A DNA stretch of 64,000 bases from an uncultured bacterium. GTDB lineage: Bacteria > Myxococcota_A > Bradymonadia > UBA7976 > VGTA01. Numbering within the stretch: the first letter of the stretch is position 1; every line of letters begins with the position of its first letter. This document shows positions 8,827 to 17,114 of this stretch, in pieces. The position numbers and the translations under genes were made by a program. The notes under the pieces are model-generated. The model was given only the letters and a program-made list of their open reading frames with translations. It did not search any database and had not been told where the DNA came from. The DNA lies in contig CALSSE010000017.1 in the NCBI GenBank assembly GCA_943788935.1, positions 1-64,000 of the forward strand. Direction: 5' to 3'.

Positions 8827-10510
8827 GGTTCACTCTGTCGACTCCTCCTCTTTAGAGGAGACAGATTTAGAGGAGACTGAGTGGTGCGTAGGCGGTTCGG
8901 TAGAGCTCACCGTTGAGAAGGCTATCTATGGAGGGAAGTTGATGGGGAGCGCGCCTGACGGTCGGGTCGTGTGGATTAAGAGCGCTCAGCCATTAGCGAT
9001 CGGTGATCGCGGTCGAGGGCGGGTCCTCAAGGTCGCTAAGCGGAGCTTTGAGGTCTATATTGATGACTTACTCAGCGCTTCTCCCGATCGAGTAGAGCCC
9101 TTTTGTTCCCATATCGAGCGCTGCGGCGGCTGTCCTTGGCAAGCGATCTCTACGACAGACCAAGTAGAGAGTTTGGAGAGGGATATACGTCGCATGATCA
9201 GCCGAGCGATGGGTGAAGAAGTTGTTTTCGCTCCTTCATTTATAGCTCTTGACGACGACCATGAAGGAGAGAGAGAGCCGAGAGAGAGCGAGCCGAGAGA
9301 GAGCGAGCCGAGAGAGAGCGAGCCGAGAGAGTGGCGCCACACGGCTCGCTTACATAGCGAGCCGATCTCTCGAGGTCAACAAGAGAACTCTCCCTCTACC
9401 GGAGAGGTGGCGACTCTCGGTTTTCATGGCGCAGGGGGGATCTTCCATCTAGATCATTGTCCGGTGTTCACTCCTCTGCTTAATCGGATCTTATCAGCGG
9501 TACAGAGCGAGCTCCCTTCGTCTCTTCAGAGCGGACGAGCGGAGGTACGTTTGAGCTGTGCTCAAGAGGCGAAGTCAGGGACGGTAGCGGTCAGCCTCAT
9601 CGGCTTGTGGTCCGCCGAAGCGATCCAGGGTGTCGGTGAGGCTTTAGAGCGGATGGTCGAGAGCGTGGAGCTCATCCATGGAGCGTCGCTAGAGGCGCAC
9701 ACTCTATCATTAATCGAAGCGGGAGCTCGCGGGCTTCGTCCCGATCAAGGGCGTTCATCGAGATCGCGCGGACCCCACACCGACTCCGTGACCCCTCAGA
9801 GAGGTCGAGGTCAAGGTCAAGGTCAAGGTCGAGGTCGAGGTCGAGGTCGAGGTGCGAGCGGACATCGCCAACAGAAAAGAGGAGGGCAGAGAAGAGCCCC
9901 CTCGAGATCGATGGAGACAATACCTGAGCCTCATCTTCAGCTTTGGGGACTGCCTTATAACACGCTCGCTGGAATCGATCATCCCGCCTCAGCCTTTATG
10001 CAAGCCCATCAGCGTGGGAACAGCGCTTTAGTTCAAGAGGTCGTTGAGGGCGCTCGAGGCGCCAAAAATATCCTTGAACTCTATGCGGGAAGCGGTAATT
10101 TTACTCTACCCCTCGCCCGCGCCGAGAAGGGAAGAGAGGTGCTCGCTCTTGAATATGAACAGGCTGCGGTGCAGAGGCTCAACGAGGCGGCCAGATCTCA
10201 ACAGCTGCGAGTCACCGCTCAATCGCAGATGATCACCGCGCTCCCTGAGGGACCATTCGACCACATTATCCTCGACCCTCCGCGAGCGGGGGCAGCGACC
10301 ATCATCGAAGCCTTAGCGACCAGTCAGGCGCAGACGATCACTTATATCTCTTGCCACCCAGCGGCGCTAGCGAGAGACTTAGAGGCCCTCTCTCGCCAAG
10401 GGTGGAAGGTAGAGAAGTGTCGGCTTTACCACCTCTTCCCCCACAGCGGACACATCGAAGTCTACTGTCGCCTCACTCGGATTGAGAGCGCTATAAAGAC
10501 GCTCTCCTAG
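8795..10510 (+). CDS. TrmA/RumA-family RNA methyltransferase with TRAM domain and low-complexity insertions
   Basis: This 571-residue enzyme is longer than typical RlmD (about 430). The order is: TRAM domain (about 30-90), iron-sulfur Cys (C104, C110, C113 in CSHIERCGGC), SAM motif LELYAGSGNFTL, DPPRAGA and the catalytic C520 in YISCHPAALARDL. Two insertions interrupt it: EPRES repeats (15-bp unit, near 9268-9330) and a GQ/GR dipeptide run (6-bp unit, near 9808-9854). Both fall between conserved blocks. The start lies inside the previous gene, with GGGAG 8 nt upstream, so translation is probably coupled. Likely target is a 23S rRNA uridine. The stop codon sits inside a duplicated 12-bp unit. 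Confidence 0.88.
   Translation: MKRSPSYPPAEVHSVDSSSLEETDLEETEWCVGGSVELTVEKAIYGGKLMGSAPDGRVVWIKSAQPLAIGDRGRGRVLKVAKRSFEVYIDDLLSASPDRVEPFCSHIERCGGCPWQAISTTDQVESLERDIRRMISRAMGEEVVFAPSFIALDDDHEGEREPRESEPRESEPRESEPREWRHTARLHSEPISRGQQENSPSTGEVATLGFHGAGGIFHLDHCPVFTPLLNRILSAVQSELPSSLQSGRAEVRLSCAQEAKSGTVAVSLIGLWSAEAIQGVGEALERMVESVELIHGASLEAHTLSLIEAGARGLRPDQGRSSRSRGPHTDSVTPQRGRGQGQGQGRGRGRGRGASGHRQQKRGGQRRAPSRSMETIPEPHLQLWGLPYNTLAGIDHPASAFMQAHQRGNSALVQEVVEGARGAKNILELYAGSGNFTLPLARAEKGREVLALEYEQAAVQRLNEAARSQQLRVTAQSQMITALPEGPFDHIILDPPRAGAATIIEALATSQAQTITYISCHPAALARDLEALSRQGWKVEKCRLYHLFPHSGHIEVYCRLTRIESAIKTLS
9267..9331. repeat. 15-bp in-frame repeat (EPRES) in rRNA methyltransferase
   Basis: About four copies of GAGCCGAGAGAGAGC, encoding Glu-Pro-Arg-Glu-Ser. 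Inserted between the iron-sulfur region and the first half of the methyltransferase domain, so probably a surface loop. Confidence 0.85.
9803..9854. repeat. 6-bp in-frame repeat (GQ/GR) in rRNA methyltransferase
   Basis: About eight to nine copies of GGTCAA/GGTCGA, encoding alternating Gly-Gln and Gly-Arg. It forms an RGG-like basic linker that could touch RNA, or may be neutral slippage product. Confidence 0.85.
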
Positions 10511-10525
10511 CCTCTCTCCTAGCCT
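10502..10525. repeat. 12-bp duplication across the stop codon of the rRNA methyltransferase
   Basis: Two copies of CTCTCCTAGCCT. The first contains the TAG stop at 10508-10510 and the second repeats it. Confidence 0.9.
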
Positions 10526-10581
10526 CTGTACTCTCTCCACACTGCCCCCGCCTCCCCTATCGTCCATAGGTCTTAAGAGTT

Positions 10582-12591
10582 ATGTCTGTTATTCCCCGCC
10601 TTAAAGGTGAGCAGCTCCCCCCAGCGCTCTATCGAGTTTATCAGCGAGCCTTCCTCACTCGAGATCGCTCTCTCCCTCCCAAGGTGAAGCAGGCTTATCG
10701 CGAGGACTTTAAGAGCGCTGATCGGTTGATGATGACTCTTATGCTCATCCATTGGTTGATCGCCGCGACTGGTGGCGGAGTCGCTTATGGGGCCTATCTC
10801 TTAGGTGTTGTCGGCGGAGGGCTGATCACTCTAGTGGCGGCGATCCCTTACTTAATCTCCCCGGGGAGCGTGATCAGCCGAGCCACCATAGGCGCCTCTT
10901 TTATGGCATTCTCTGCGCTCTACATTCAACAACATCTCGGTTTAATAGAGGCTCACTTTCATGTCTTTGTCGCCTTGGCGCTCTTGGTTCGCTACAAAGA
11001 CCCGATCGCTCTCTTGAGCGGTGCGATAGTGATCATCCTTCATCATTTTAGCTTCCATTACTGTCAAATAAACGCGCTTGAGCTGTGGGGGATACCGCTG
11101 ATCTCTTTTGAGTCTTTTGATGGCGCGGTGTTTCATACCGGCTTGGGGATCGCCTCACTCCACGCCGCTTTTGTGATCCTCGAGACGCTCTCTCTGACCG
11201 TGATCATCGCGGACCTTAGCGCTCGTTTTTATGATGACAACATCGTCACCAGCGCCTTAATGGAGGTCTATCGTGGACAGCGATTTCAGGTTCGATTAGC
11301 TGAGTACAGAGGACACAACGTCTTATTAGGCGTGGAGCGCAGTGAAGACGAGCTCGATGTAGAGACGATGGGTGCGGAGATCATTGATCAAGAGTGCGTT
11401 GAGGGCGCCTTTAACCACCTGATGGGATCACTCAATGAGGCGATGACGTCGATCACCTCGATGCTCGCTTCGATCGGAGAGGGTGACTACAGCGCGCGTA
11501 TTCATTCACAGCTACATGGTGATTTGGGGACACTTCAGCGGCGGGTGAATGAGACCGCTGAAGCCTTGGAGAGCACTGCAAACCGCCTGAATCAGACGCA
11601 GAGCGCCTTGGTGTATCGAGAGAAGATGGCCGCCCTCGGCCAGCTAGTCGCTGGGGTCGCTCACGAGGTGAACACTCCACTCGGCGCGATCAAAGCGTCT
11701 GCTGAATCGATCAGCCTGATCAATGGAGATGAGTCGAAGCTGTATCAGCTCCTCGCCTCGATTGAGGAGCCTCAACGTCAGTGCTTCTTTCGACTCCTCG
11801 AGCTTGAGCCTGATCATGAGGTATTGTTGATGCCATCAAGAGAGCGCCGTCAGCTACGTAAGTCAGTGAGCGCTTTGCTTACTGAACATCAGATTGAGGA
11901 CGCCTCGAGCCTCGCAGAAGATATCGTGAACTCAGGACTTCAAGCCTCGGTCAAAGAGCTCCTCCCCCTCCTCAAATACGGGGGCGGTGACGGTTCACTG
12001 TTCGAGCTGCTCTATAATCACATCTCCCACCGTCGCCATCTTACAAATATCCTCTCTGCGGTTCAACGCGCCTCTAAAATCGTACAAGCGCTCAAGCATT
12101 ACGCTCACGGTAAGAGCGATAATGAGCGACGAAGCGTGTCCCTCGGGGTGGAGCTCAATACAGTGCTCACCCTTAATCAGAACGCGATTAAGCGAGGGGT
12201 AGAGGTCGAGAGGATCTTTGATCCAGAGGCGCCTTTAGTGCTCGCTGATGTTGATCAGCTCAACCAAGTGTGGCAAAACTTGATTCATAACGCGATTCAA
12301 GCGATGCAGGGGCAAGGCGTACTTCGGGTGAGCCTCACCTCTAAAGATGGAGGAGCATTGGTACAAATTAGTGACAGCGGATGTGGTATTCCTGCGGAGA
12401 ACATCGAGAAGATTTTTGAGCCTTTCTTCACCACTAAGCCGGTCGGCGAGGGGACAGGGCTCGGTTTAGACATTTGTGAGGCCATTATAAGCCAACATGA
12501 TGGACTGATCAGCGTTCAAAGCGTACCAGGAGAGACGGTTTTCAGTGTATGGTTACCGGCCTATGAGATACAGAGGAGCACCGATTTATGA
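10582..12591 (+). CDS. Membrane sensor histidine kinase
   Basis: A 669-residue sensor kinase. Residues about 50-215 form five or more membrane segments with a conserved-looking AHFHVFVALALLVRYKD stretch and a His cluster HHFSFHY. This resembles the membrane module found in some chemotaxis receptors and GGDEF proteins, here on a kinase. A HAMP-like coiled coil follows (about 280-345), then HisKA with H361 in GVAHEVNTPLG, and the ATPase domain with N-box NLIHNAIQAM, G1 DSGCGIP, F-box FEPFFTTK and G2 GTGLGL. About 100 residues separate the H-box region from the final dimerisation helix, longer than usual. It should phosphorylate the response regulators encoded directly downstream with 4-bp overlaps. 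The ligand is unknown. Confidence 0.9.
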   Translation: MSVIPRLKGEQLPPALYRVYQRAFLTRDRSLPPKVKQAYREDFKSADRLMMTLMLIHWLIAATGGGVAYGAYLLGVVGGGLITLVAAIPYLISPGSVISRATIGASFMAFSALYIQQHLGLIEAHFHVFVALALLVRYKDPIALLSGAIVIILHHFSFHYCQINALELWGIPLISFESFDGAVFHTGLGIASLHAAFVILETLSLTVIIADLSARFYDDNIVTSALMEVYRGQRFQVRLAEYRGHNVLLGVERSEDELDVETMGAEIIDQECVEGAFNHLMGSLNEAMTSITSMLASIGEGDYSARIHSQLHGDLGTLQRRVNETAEALESTANRLNQTQSALVYREKMAALGQLVAGVAHEVNTPLGAIKASAESISLINGDESKLYQLLASIEEPQRQCFFRLLELEPDHEVLLMPSRERRQLRKSVSALLTEHQIEDASSLAEDIVNSGLQASVKELLPLLKYGGGDGSLFELLYNHISHRRHLTNILSAVQRASKIVQALKHYAHGKSDNERRSVSLGVELNTVLTLNQNAIKRGVEVERIFDPEAPLVLADVDQLNQVWQNLIHNAIQAMQGQGVLRVSLTSKDGGALVQISDSGCGIPAENIEKIFEPFFTTKPVGEGTGLGLDICEAIISQHDGLISVQSVPGETVFSVWLPAYEIQRSTDL

Positions 12592-13019
12592 GTGAGCACG
12601 AGCAGGGAGGTGGATTAGCGATCCTCTGTGTAGATGACGAGCCGGTGATCCTCACTAGCCTCACCGAGCAGATTCGCGCTCATTTTGGTAAGCGCTTCTC
12701 TTATGAGACCGCTCTCGATGGCCGAGAGGCTCTTGAGGTTCTCGATGATCTCAACGCCGAAGGGGTGAAGACGATCGTGATCGTCTCCGATTGGCTGATG
12801 CCAGGTATGAGAGGTGATGAGCTCTTAGTGAAGATTCATCAACGTTTCCCCGACACGGTGAAGGTGCTGCTCACAGGACAAGCTGACCGCCATGCCGTTG
12901 AGCGCGCTCAGACTGAAGCTAATCTCTACTCTTATCTTCAAAAGCCTTGGTCAAGAGAAGAGCTGCTCCATGTATTAGAGAGTGGGATCAATCACATTCA
13001 GAGACAGGGTCAAGTATGA
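12588..13019 (+). CDS. Single-domain response regulator
   Basis: A 143-residue receiver domain only. The acidic pair D16 and D17 (CVDDEP), phospho-acceptor D68 (IVSDWLMPG), T96 (LLTGQAD) and K119 (LQKPW) are all present. With no output domain it probably relays phosphate or acts by protein contact, as in multi-step phosphorelays. Start ATG overlaps the kinase stop as ATGA, and its own stop overlaps the start of the next gene in the same way, so the three genes are one operon. Confidence 0.93.
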   Translation: MSEHEQGGGLAILCVDDEPVILTSLTEQIRAHFGKRFSYETALDGREALEVLDDLNAEGVKTIVIVSDWLMPGMRGDELLVKIHQRFPDTVKVLLTGQADRHAVERAQTEANLYSYLQKPWSREELLHVLESGINHIQRQGQV

Positions 13020-14146
13020 GCCAAACGTCACTTCAACCGCTCTCTGCTCATGGGGTCATTATCTGTGTTGATGATGAGTTGATGATCCTCACCAGTCTAC
13101 GGGAACAGCTCCGTCAGCTCACTGACAGCGGTCTCACCATTGAGGTCAGCACCGATGGAGAAGACGCCTTAGCGCTCCTCGATGATCTCCTCGACGAAGG
13201 AGAGGAGGTCCCGCTCTTTATCTCTGATCAGATCATGCCTGGGCTCAAAGGACATGAGGTCTTGCAGAGGGTACATAAGCGATCACCCAAGACCCGTACT
13301 ATTTTGCTCACCGGTCAAGCTGACCTAGATGCGGTACGTAGCGCGGTGAATCACGCAAACCTTTATCGCTATATGAGTAAACCTTGGGAGCAAGCGGATC
13401 TCTTGCTCACCTCTCGTAGCGCGGTGGAGAGCTATCTCAGTGAGCGTGAAATCTCTACGAAACGCGCTGAACTAGAGCGTACCAATGAGGTATTTCGACG
13501 CTTTGTTCCCGAGCCTTTTCTCAGAAGAATCGCCGTTGGTGGGGTCACAGAGATTGAGGTCGGTTATGCGGAAGAGGTAGAGCTGACCATTCTCTTCTCT
13601 GATATCCGTGGCTTCACCGGGATCGCCGAGTCGATGTCTTGCACAGACCTCCTCTCCATGCTCAATAGCTACTTTACGGCGCTTAGTGAGCCGATTCACG
13701 ACCAAGGGGGCTTCATCGATAAATTCATCGGTGACGCGATTATGGCCATCTTTGATGGTCCACAACACGCTATAGCAGCGATCCAAGCGGCTCTGGGGAT
13801 GCAACGAGCGCTCGACGAGTGGAATCGATCACAGCCGAGACCGCTCCGCTCTGGTATTGGGTTACACTCGGGGGTCGTGGTGATGGGTACCGTCGGAACA
13901 GAGAGCAGAATGGACTCTACTGTTCTCGGTGATAGCGTCAACCTCGCCGCTCGTCTCGAAGGTTTAACCAAGGAGCATGGACACCCGATCATCGTCTCTG
14001 GTCAGACGCTCTCCCTCGCTACGATCCAATCCCAATCTACCTGTGATGAGCAGAAGGAGCAGAAGGAGCAGTGGCGATCAGAGGCTTTAGGGCAGACTGT
14101 GGTCAAAGGGCGAACCGAGCCCGTGGAGTATTTTAAGCTCTATTAA
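13016..14146 (+). CDS. Response regulator-adenylate cyclase (class III)
   Basis: A 376-residue two-domain protein. The N-terminal receiver domain has D19/D20 and phospho-acceptor D71 (FISDQIMPG). It is joined by a helix (about 140-165) to a class III nucleotide cyclase domain. Metal Asp D196 (FSDIRGFT) and D240, substrate-selecting K236 (DKFIGDA), D306 (TVLGDSVN) and the transition-state pair N309 and R313 (NLAAR) are present, so it should make cAMP from ATP. Start ATG 13016 overlaps the previous stop (ATGA); an upstream in-frame start lies inside the previous gene. Kinase input probably controls cAMP output. Confidence 0.93.
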   Translation: MSQTSLQPLSAHGVIICVDDELMILTSLREQLRQLTDSGLTIEVSTDGEDALALLDDLLDEGEEVPLFISDQIMPGLKGHEVLQRVHKRSPKTRTILLTGQADLDAVRSAVNHANLYRYMSKPWEQADLLLTSRSAVESYLSEREISTKRAELERTNEVFRRFVPEPFLRRIAVGGVTEIEVGYAEEVELTILFSDIRGFTGIAESMSCTDLLSMLNSYFTALSEPIHDQGGFIDKFIGDAIMAIFDGPQHAIAAIQAALGMQRALDEWNRSQPRPLRSGIGLHSGVVVMGTVGTESRMDSTVLGDSVNLAARLEGLTKEHGHPIIVSGQTLSLATIQSQSTCDEQKEQKEQWRSEALGQTVVKGRTEPVEYFKLY

Positions 14147-14172
14147 GCTCTATTAAGCTCTATTAAGCTCTT
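14133..14172. repeat. 10-bp tandem repeat holding the stops of two convergent genes
   Basis: Four copies of TTAAGCTCTA (the last ends TT). Because TTAA is palindromic, each copy offers TAA on both strands. The cyclase gene stops at 14144-14146 and the opposing dioxygenase gene stops at 14153-14155, both inside the array. Confidence 0.93.
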
Positions 14173-15217
14173 GTTGAGGCGCGATCGCGGCGAGGATACG
14201 CCGCGCCCCTCGATAAGGTTGACGTGAATGCATGGTCAGCTGATTATCGATCCACATCATATCTCCTTCTCTCCAAGGGATCGCTACTCGCTCCTCCTTC
14301 ATCGCCTCGGCGGTCGCGAGCAAGACCTCTCCATCAACAGGGCTGTCATCTCCACAGCGGACCGCGCGAGTAGGGTCATTGCGCTGATCTGCCCAACCGG
14401 TGTAAGCGGCGACTGCGGAATTAAAGAAGGTAGATTTTTGAGTGCGCGGGTCGACTCTGATCGCTGGGACTGTTGCGGTGATGGTGTGTAGCTCATCGCC
14501 TTCAAGCCAGCGCCACTCGGTGCCTGCTTCCTTCATTTTTTGTTCAGCGATCCGTCTCGCTTCAACAGCGTCTTCTGCGCTGACTTGGAAGGTCGCCCGC
14601 CATGAGCGACCGATCGGTGAGGTCGGGTCATCTTCACTAGGCATCACCCGCACATAGCGGACACCGACCTCTTCGAGCTTTTGGCAGAAGTCTTCATTGA
14701 TCGCTCTAAATCGCTGATAAACGCGATGAGAGTGAACAATAGGAGTGGAGCCACCCTCTTCGGGGGCGATCTCACAATAAAAGAATACATAACCAGGAGG
14801 ATTGGGGACTTGCGCCATCTCATGATGAAAAGGGATCGGCTGATCTGGAGGAGATTCATTGGCGGTGAGGATACGTCGGGCTGTGACGACCGCCCGCGGT
14901 GCCGCTCCACCCACGTAGGGCATCTCTTTAAACTGGGCCTGATCAATCGCTCCCTCAAAGTCTTCTGCGCCGCGGAGCGAGAAGCCTCTAAAGAAGATCG
15001 TTCCATGGTCACGAAGCGCCTCGCGGAGCGTCTCACCATGAGCAGCGAACCACGCGTGACACTCCGTGGGATCGGTCAGCTCTCCTTCCCGAGGGGAGAG
15101 CACGAGGGGGAAAATTGCGCCATCGACAACCCGAAGCATCTCAAGATCAAGAGCTTCTACTCGATCTGAGAGGAGCTCACGACTCGCTTCACTTAAGTAC
15201 TGATTAATATCACTCAT
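14153..15217 (-). CDS. TauD/TfdA-family Fe(II)/2-oxoglutarate dioxygenase
   Basis: A 354-residue non-heme iron oxygenase of the clavaminate-synthase-like fold. The facial triad is visible as H131 and E133 (PFHHEMA) and distal H330 (MHSRQPYRGARR), with an Arg about 10 residues later for 2-oxoglutarate. The overall pattern (GGAAPRAVV, PFHHEMAQ, YCEIAPEEGGSTPI) recalls SyrP-like and TfdA-like hydroxylases. Substrate cannot be read from sequence, and no biosynthetic cluster surrounds it. Its C-terminal residues and stop lie inside a 10-bp repeat shared with the convergent cyclase gene. Confidence 0.87.
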   Translation of the reverse strand: MSDINQYLSEASRELLSDRVEALDLEMLRVVDGAIFPLVLSPREGELTDPTECHAWFAAHGETLREALRDHGTIFFRGFSLRGAEDFEGAIDQAQFKEMPYVGGAAPRAVVTARRILTANESPPDQPIPFHHEMAQVPNPPGYVFFYCEIAPEEGGSTPIVHSHRVYQRFRAINEDFCQKLEEVGVRYVRVMPSEDDPTSPIGRSWRATFQVSAEDAVEARRIAEQKMKEAGTEWRWLEGDELHTITATVPAIRVDPRTQKSTFFNSAVAAYTGWADQRNDPTRAVRCGDDSPVDGEVLLATAEAMKEERVAIPWREGDMMWIDNQLTMHSRQPYRGARRILAAIAPQQELNRA

Positions 15218-15232
15218 GCTACTCTCTCTTTG

Positions 15233-15300
15233 TCTTTAGCTCTTCTGTTGTCTTTAGCTCTTCTGTTGTCTTTAGCTCTTCTGTTGTCTTTAGCTCTTTA
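15233..15300. repeat. 18-bp tandem repeat upstream of the dioxygenase gene
   Basis: Three full copies of TCTTTAGCTCTTCTGTTG plus a partial fourth, in the spacer between the divergent dioxygenase and SDR genes. Confidence 0.9.
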
Positions 15301-15418
15301 GCTCACTACGACTAAGCATTCGATACATGAGATACAGAGTCTCGCTCAAGTTAAAAGTAGGCATTTTTTAGTGTTTATATTATTGTACTCGCCCACATCA
15401 CTGTACTAAGGATTCATC

Positions 15419-16120
15419 ATGCAAGAGAGATCAAAGACAGATGAGGTCATCCTCATCACCGGTGGAAATCGCGGGATCGGCCTAGCGCTCACTGAGCAGC
15501 TCAGCGCGCGCGGCGCTCAAGTGATCGTCGCCTGCCGAGAAGCCTCCTCGGAGCTCCAAGCGTTGGTCAGTGATCCCGAGCGAGCGGTGCGGGTGATCAG
15601 CGGGGTCGATGTACGCGAACCGAGCACCATCGCTGATCAGCTTCAAGCCATGGGGGTCACCCGCCTTGATACCCTTATCAATAACGCAGGGATATTGAGC
15701 CGTGAGAGCATCGATCGACTGCAATTTGAGCAGATGGAAGAGCAATTCTCGGTGAATACCCTCGGGCCTCTACGAGTCGTCGAGGTCTGTCTTCCACTTT
15801 TGGGCGAGGGCAGTAAAATCGCTAATGTCAGCAGTCGAGTGGGCTCGATCGCCGATAACTCTTCCGGAGGAATGTATGGCTATCGGATGTCAAAGGCGGC
15901 GCTTAATATGGCTAGCGTCTCTCTCGCTCATGACCTCGCTCCTCGTGGAATCGCGGTCATCATCCTTCATCCAGGCTATGTTCGCACCGGGATGACTGGG
16001 CATAATGGACTGATCGACACCGATGAGTCAGCGCAGGGTCTCATCGACCGGATCGACGGTCTCTCTCTCAAAAATAGCGGTACTTTTTGGCACACTAACG
16101 GAGAGTCTCTCCCTTGGTAA
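15419..16120 (+). CDS. Short-chain dehydrogenase, C-factor-like
   Basis: A 233-residue SDR with NAD(P)-binding TGGNRGIG (14-21), NNAG (88-91), catalytic Ser near 138 (NVSSRVGS), and Y155/K159 (YGYRMSKA). The C-terminal region, with PGYVRTGMTG and the ending TFWHTNGESLPW, is typical of the C-factor-like SDR group that includes Myxococcus CsgA. A developmental role is not implied here. AAGG lies 7 nt before ATG. Substrate unknown. It precedes proC on the same strand. Confidence 0.88.
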   Translation: MQERSKTDEVILITGGNRGIGLALTEQLSARGAQVIVACREASSELQALVSDPERAVRVISGVDVREPSTIADQLQAMGVTRLDTLINNAGILSRESIDRLQFEQMEEQFSVNTLGPLRVVEVCLPLLGEGSKIANVSSRVGSIADNSSGGMYGYRMSKAALNMASVSLAHDLAPRGIAVIILHPGYVRTGMTGHNGLIDTDESAQGLIDRIDGLSLKNSGTFWHTNGESLPW

Positions 16121-16218
16121 ATCTCCAAAGACGACCAGCGAATAAACCGCGATCATGAGCTCGTTTCTCGCTTTGATCGATATGATACTCAAACACCAAG
16201 AGAGGCGAGGTGAAGACG

Positions 16219-17055
16219 ATGCATAATGAAAACATTGGGACATTAGGGTTCTTGGGCTGTGGTCAGATGGGGCAGGCGATCCTCTCCGGCTTATTAGACT
16301 CAAAGATCTGTGACCCTTCGTCGATCTTAGTCTCGGCAAAGAGCAGCGCCAAAGAGACAGCGAGTCGCTTTGGGGTGAGCGCGGTGAGCGCTGGTGAGCT
16401 TTTACAGCGCTGTGATGTGATCTTTTTAGGGATCAAACCGTATCAGCTACATCTCACGAGCGCTTGGGTAAGCGAAGCGAAGGAGAAGTGGAGAGACCGA
16501 GAGCGTCCACCCCTGCTCCTCAGTATGCTCGCGGGCACTAATTTCGCTCAGTTACGAGATCAGCTAGGCGAGGAGCTGTCCTTGGTGCGGATAATGCCTA
16601 ACCTCCCCGCTCAGGTGAGCTTAGGGGTCACTTTAATATGTGCTGAACCTAACGCACCTTTAGCCACGGATCATCTACGGTGGAGCGCTGAACTCTTGCG
16701 TCCGCTCGGTCATGTAGAGCCTCTCAATGCCGAAGAGGAGTTTCACGCGGCGACCGCTATTTCAGGCTGTGGCCCCGCCTATCTTTTTAATGTCATCGAA
16801 GCTCTCGCCGATGCTGGTGTTCATGAAGGACTTAAGAGAGAGGTCGCGTTGAGGCTCGCCGCCCATACTGTTTATGGAAGCGGCGCTCTTGCCACTCGAG
16901 AACATCCCGCCCTCCTCAAGGATCGAGTCACCTCGCCAGGTGGAGTGACCATCGCTGGAGTGAGGTCCTTAGAGAGCTCAGGTTTACGCGCTGCCATGAT
17001 CGAAGCGGTGATCAAAGCGAGCAGCAAGTCACGAGAGATGGAGCGATCACATTGA
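16219..17055 (+). CDS. proC: Pyrroline-5-carboxylate reductase
   Basis: This 278-residue enzyme performs the last step of proline synthesis, reducing 1-pyrroline-5-carboxylate with NAD(P)H. The Rossmann motif GFLGCGQMGQAI is at the N-terminus, MPNLPAQV and SGCGPAYLF are the substrate-side motifs, and the ProC signature appears as LLKDRVTSPGGVTIAG near the end. ATG 16219 with GAGG 8 nt upstream is preferred over an in-frame GTG at 16210. Only 59 bp separates it from the DivIVA-domain gene, so the two may be co-transcribed. Confidence 0.96.
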   Translation: MHNENIGTLGFLGCGQMGQAILSGLLDSKICDPSSILVSAKSSAKETASRFGVSAVSAGELLQRCDVIFLGIKPYQLHLTSAWVSEAKEKWRDRERPPLLLSMLAGTNFAQLRDQLGEELSLVRIMPNLPAQVSLGVTLICAEPNAPLATDHLRWSAELLRPLGHVEPLNAEEEFHAATAISGCGPAYLFNVIEALADAGVHEGLKREVALRLAAHTVYGSGALATREHPALLKDRVTSPGGVTIAGVRSLESSGLRAAMIEAVIKASSKSREMERSH

Positions 17056-17114
17056 CATTATCGACGACCTCGTCAATACATAGAGCCTCAGCGATGCTAT
17101 GAGGAGAGATACCA

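Noticed and set aside
9672..9982. Minus-strand LDLDLD and TSTSTS frames
   Set aside because: Antisense of the GQ/GR run in the rRNA methyltransferase; no independent support.
14153..16120. Natural-product cluster around the TauD-like dioxygenase and SDR
   Set aside because: No NRPS, PKS, RiPP or other assembly gene is adjacent, and the two genes are divergent.
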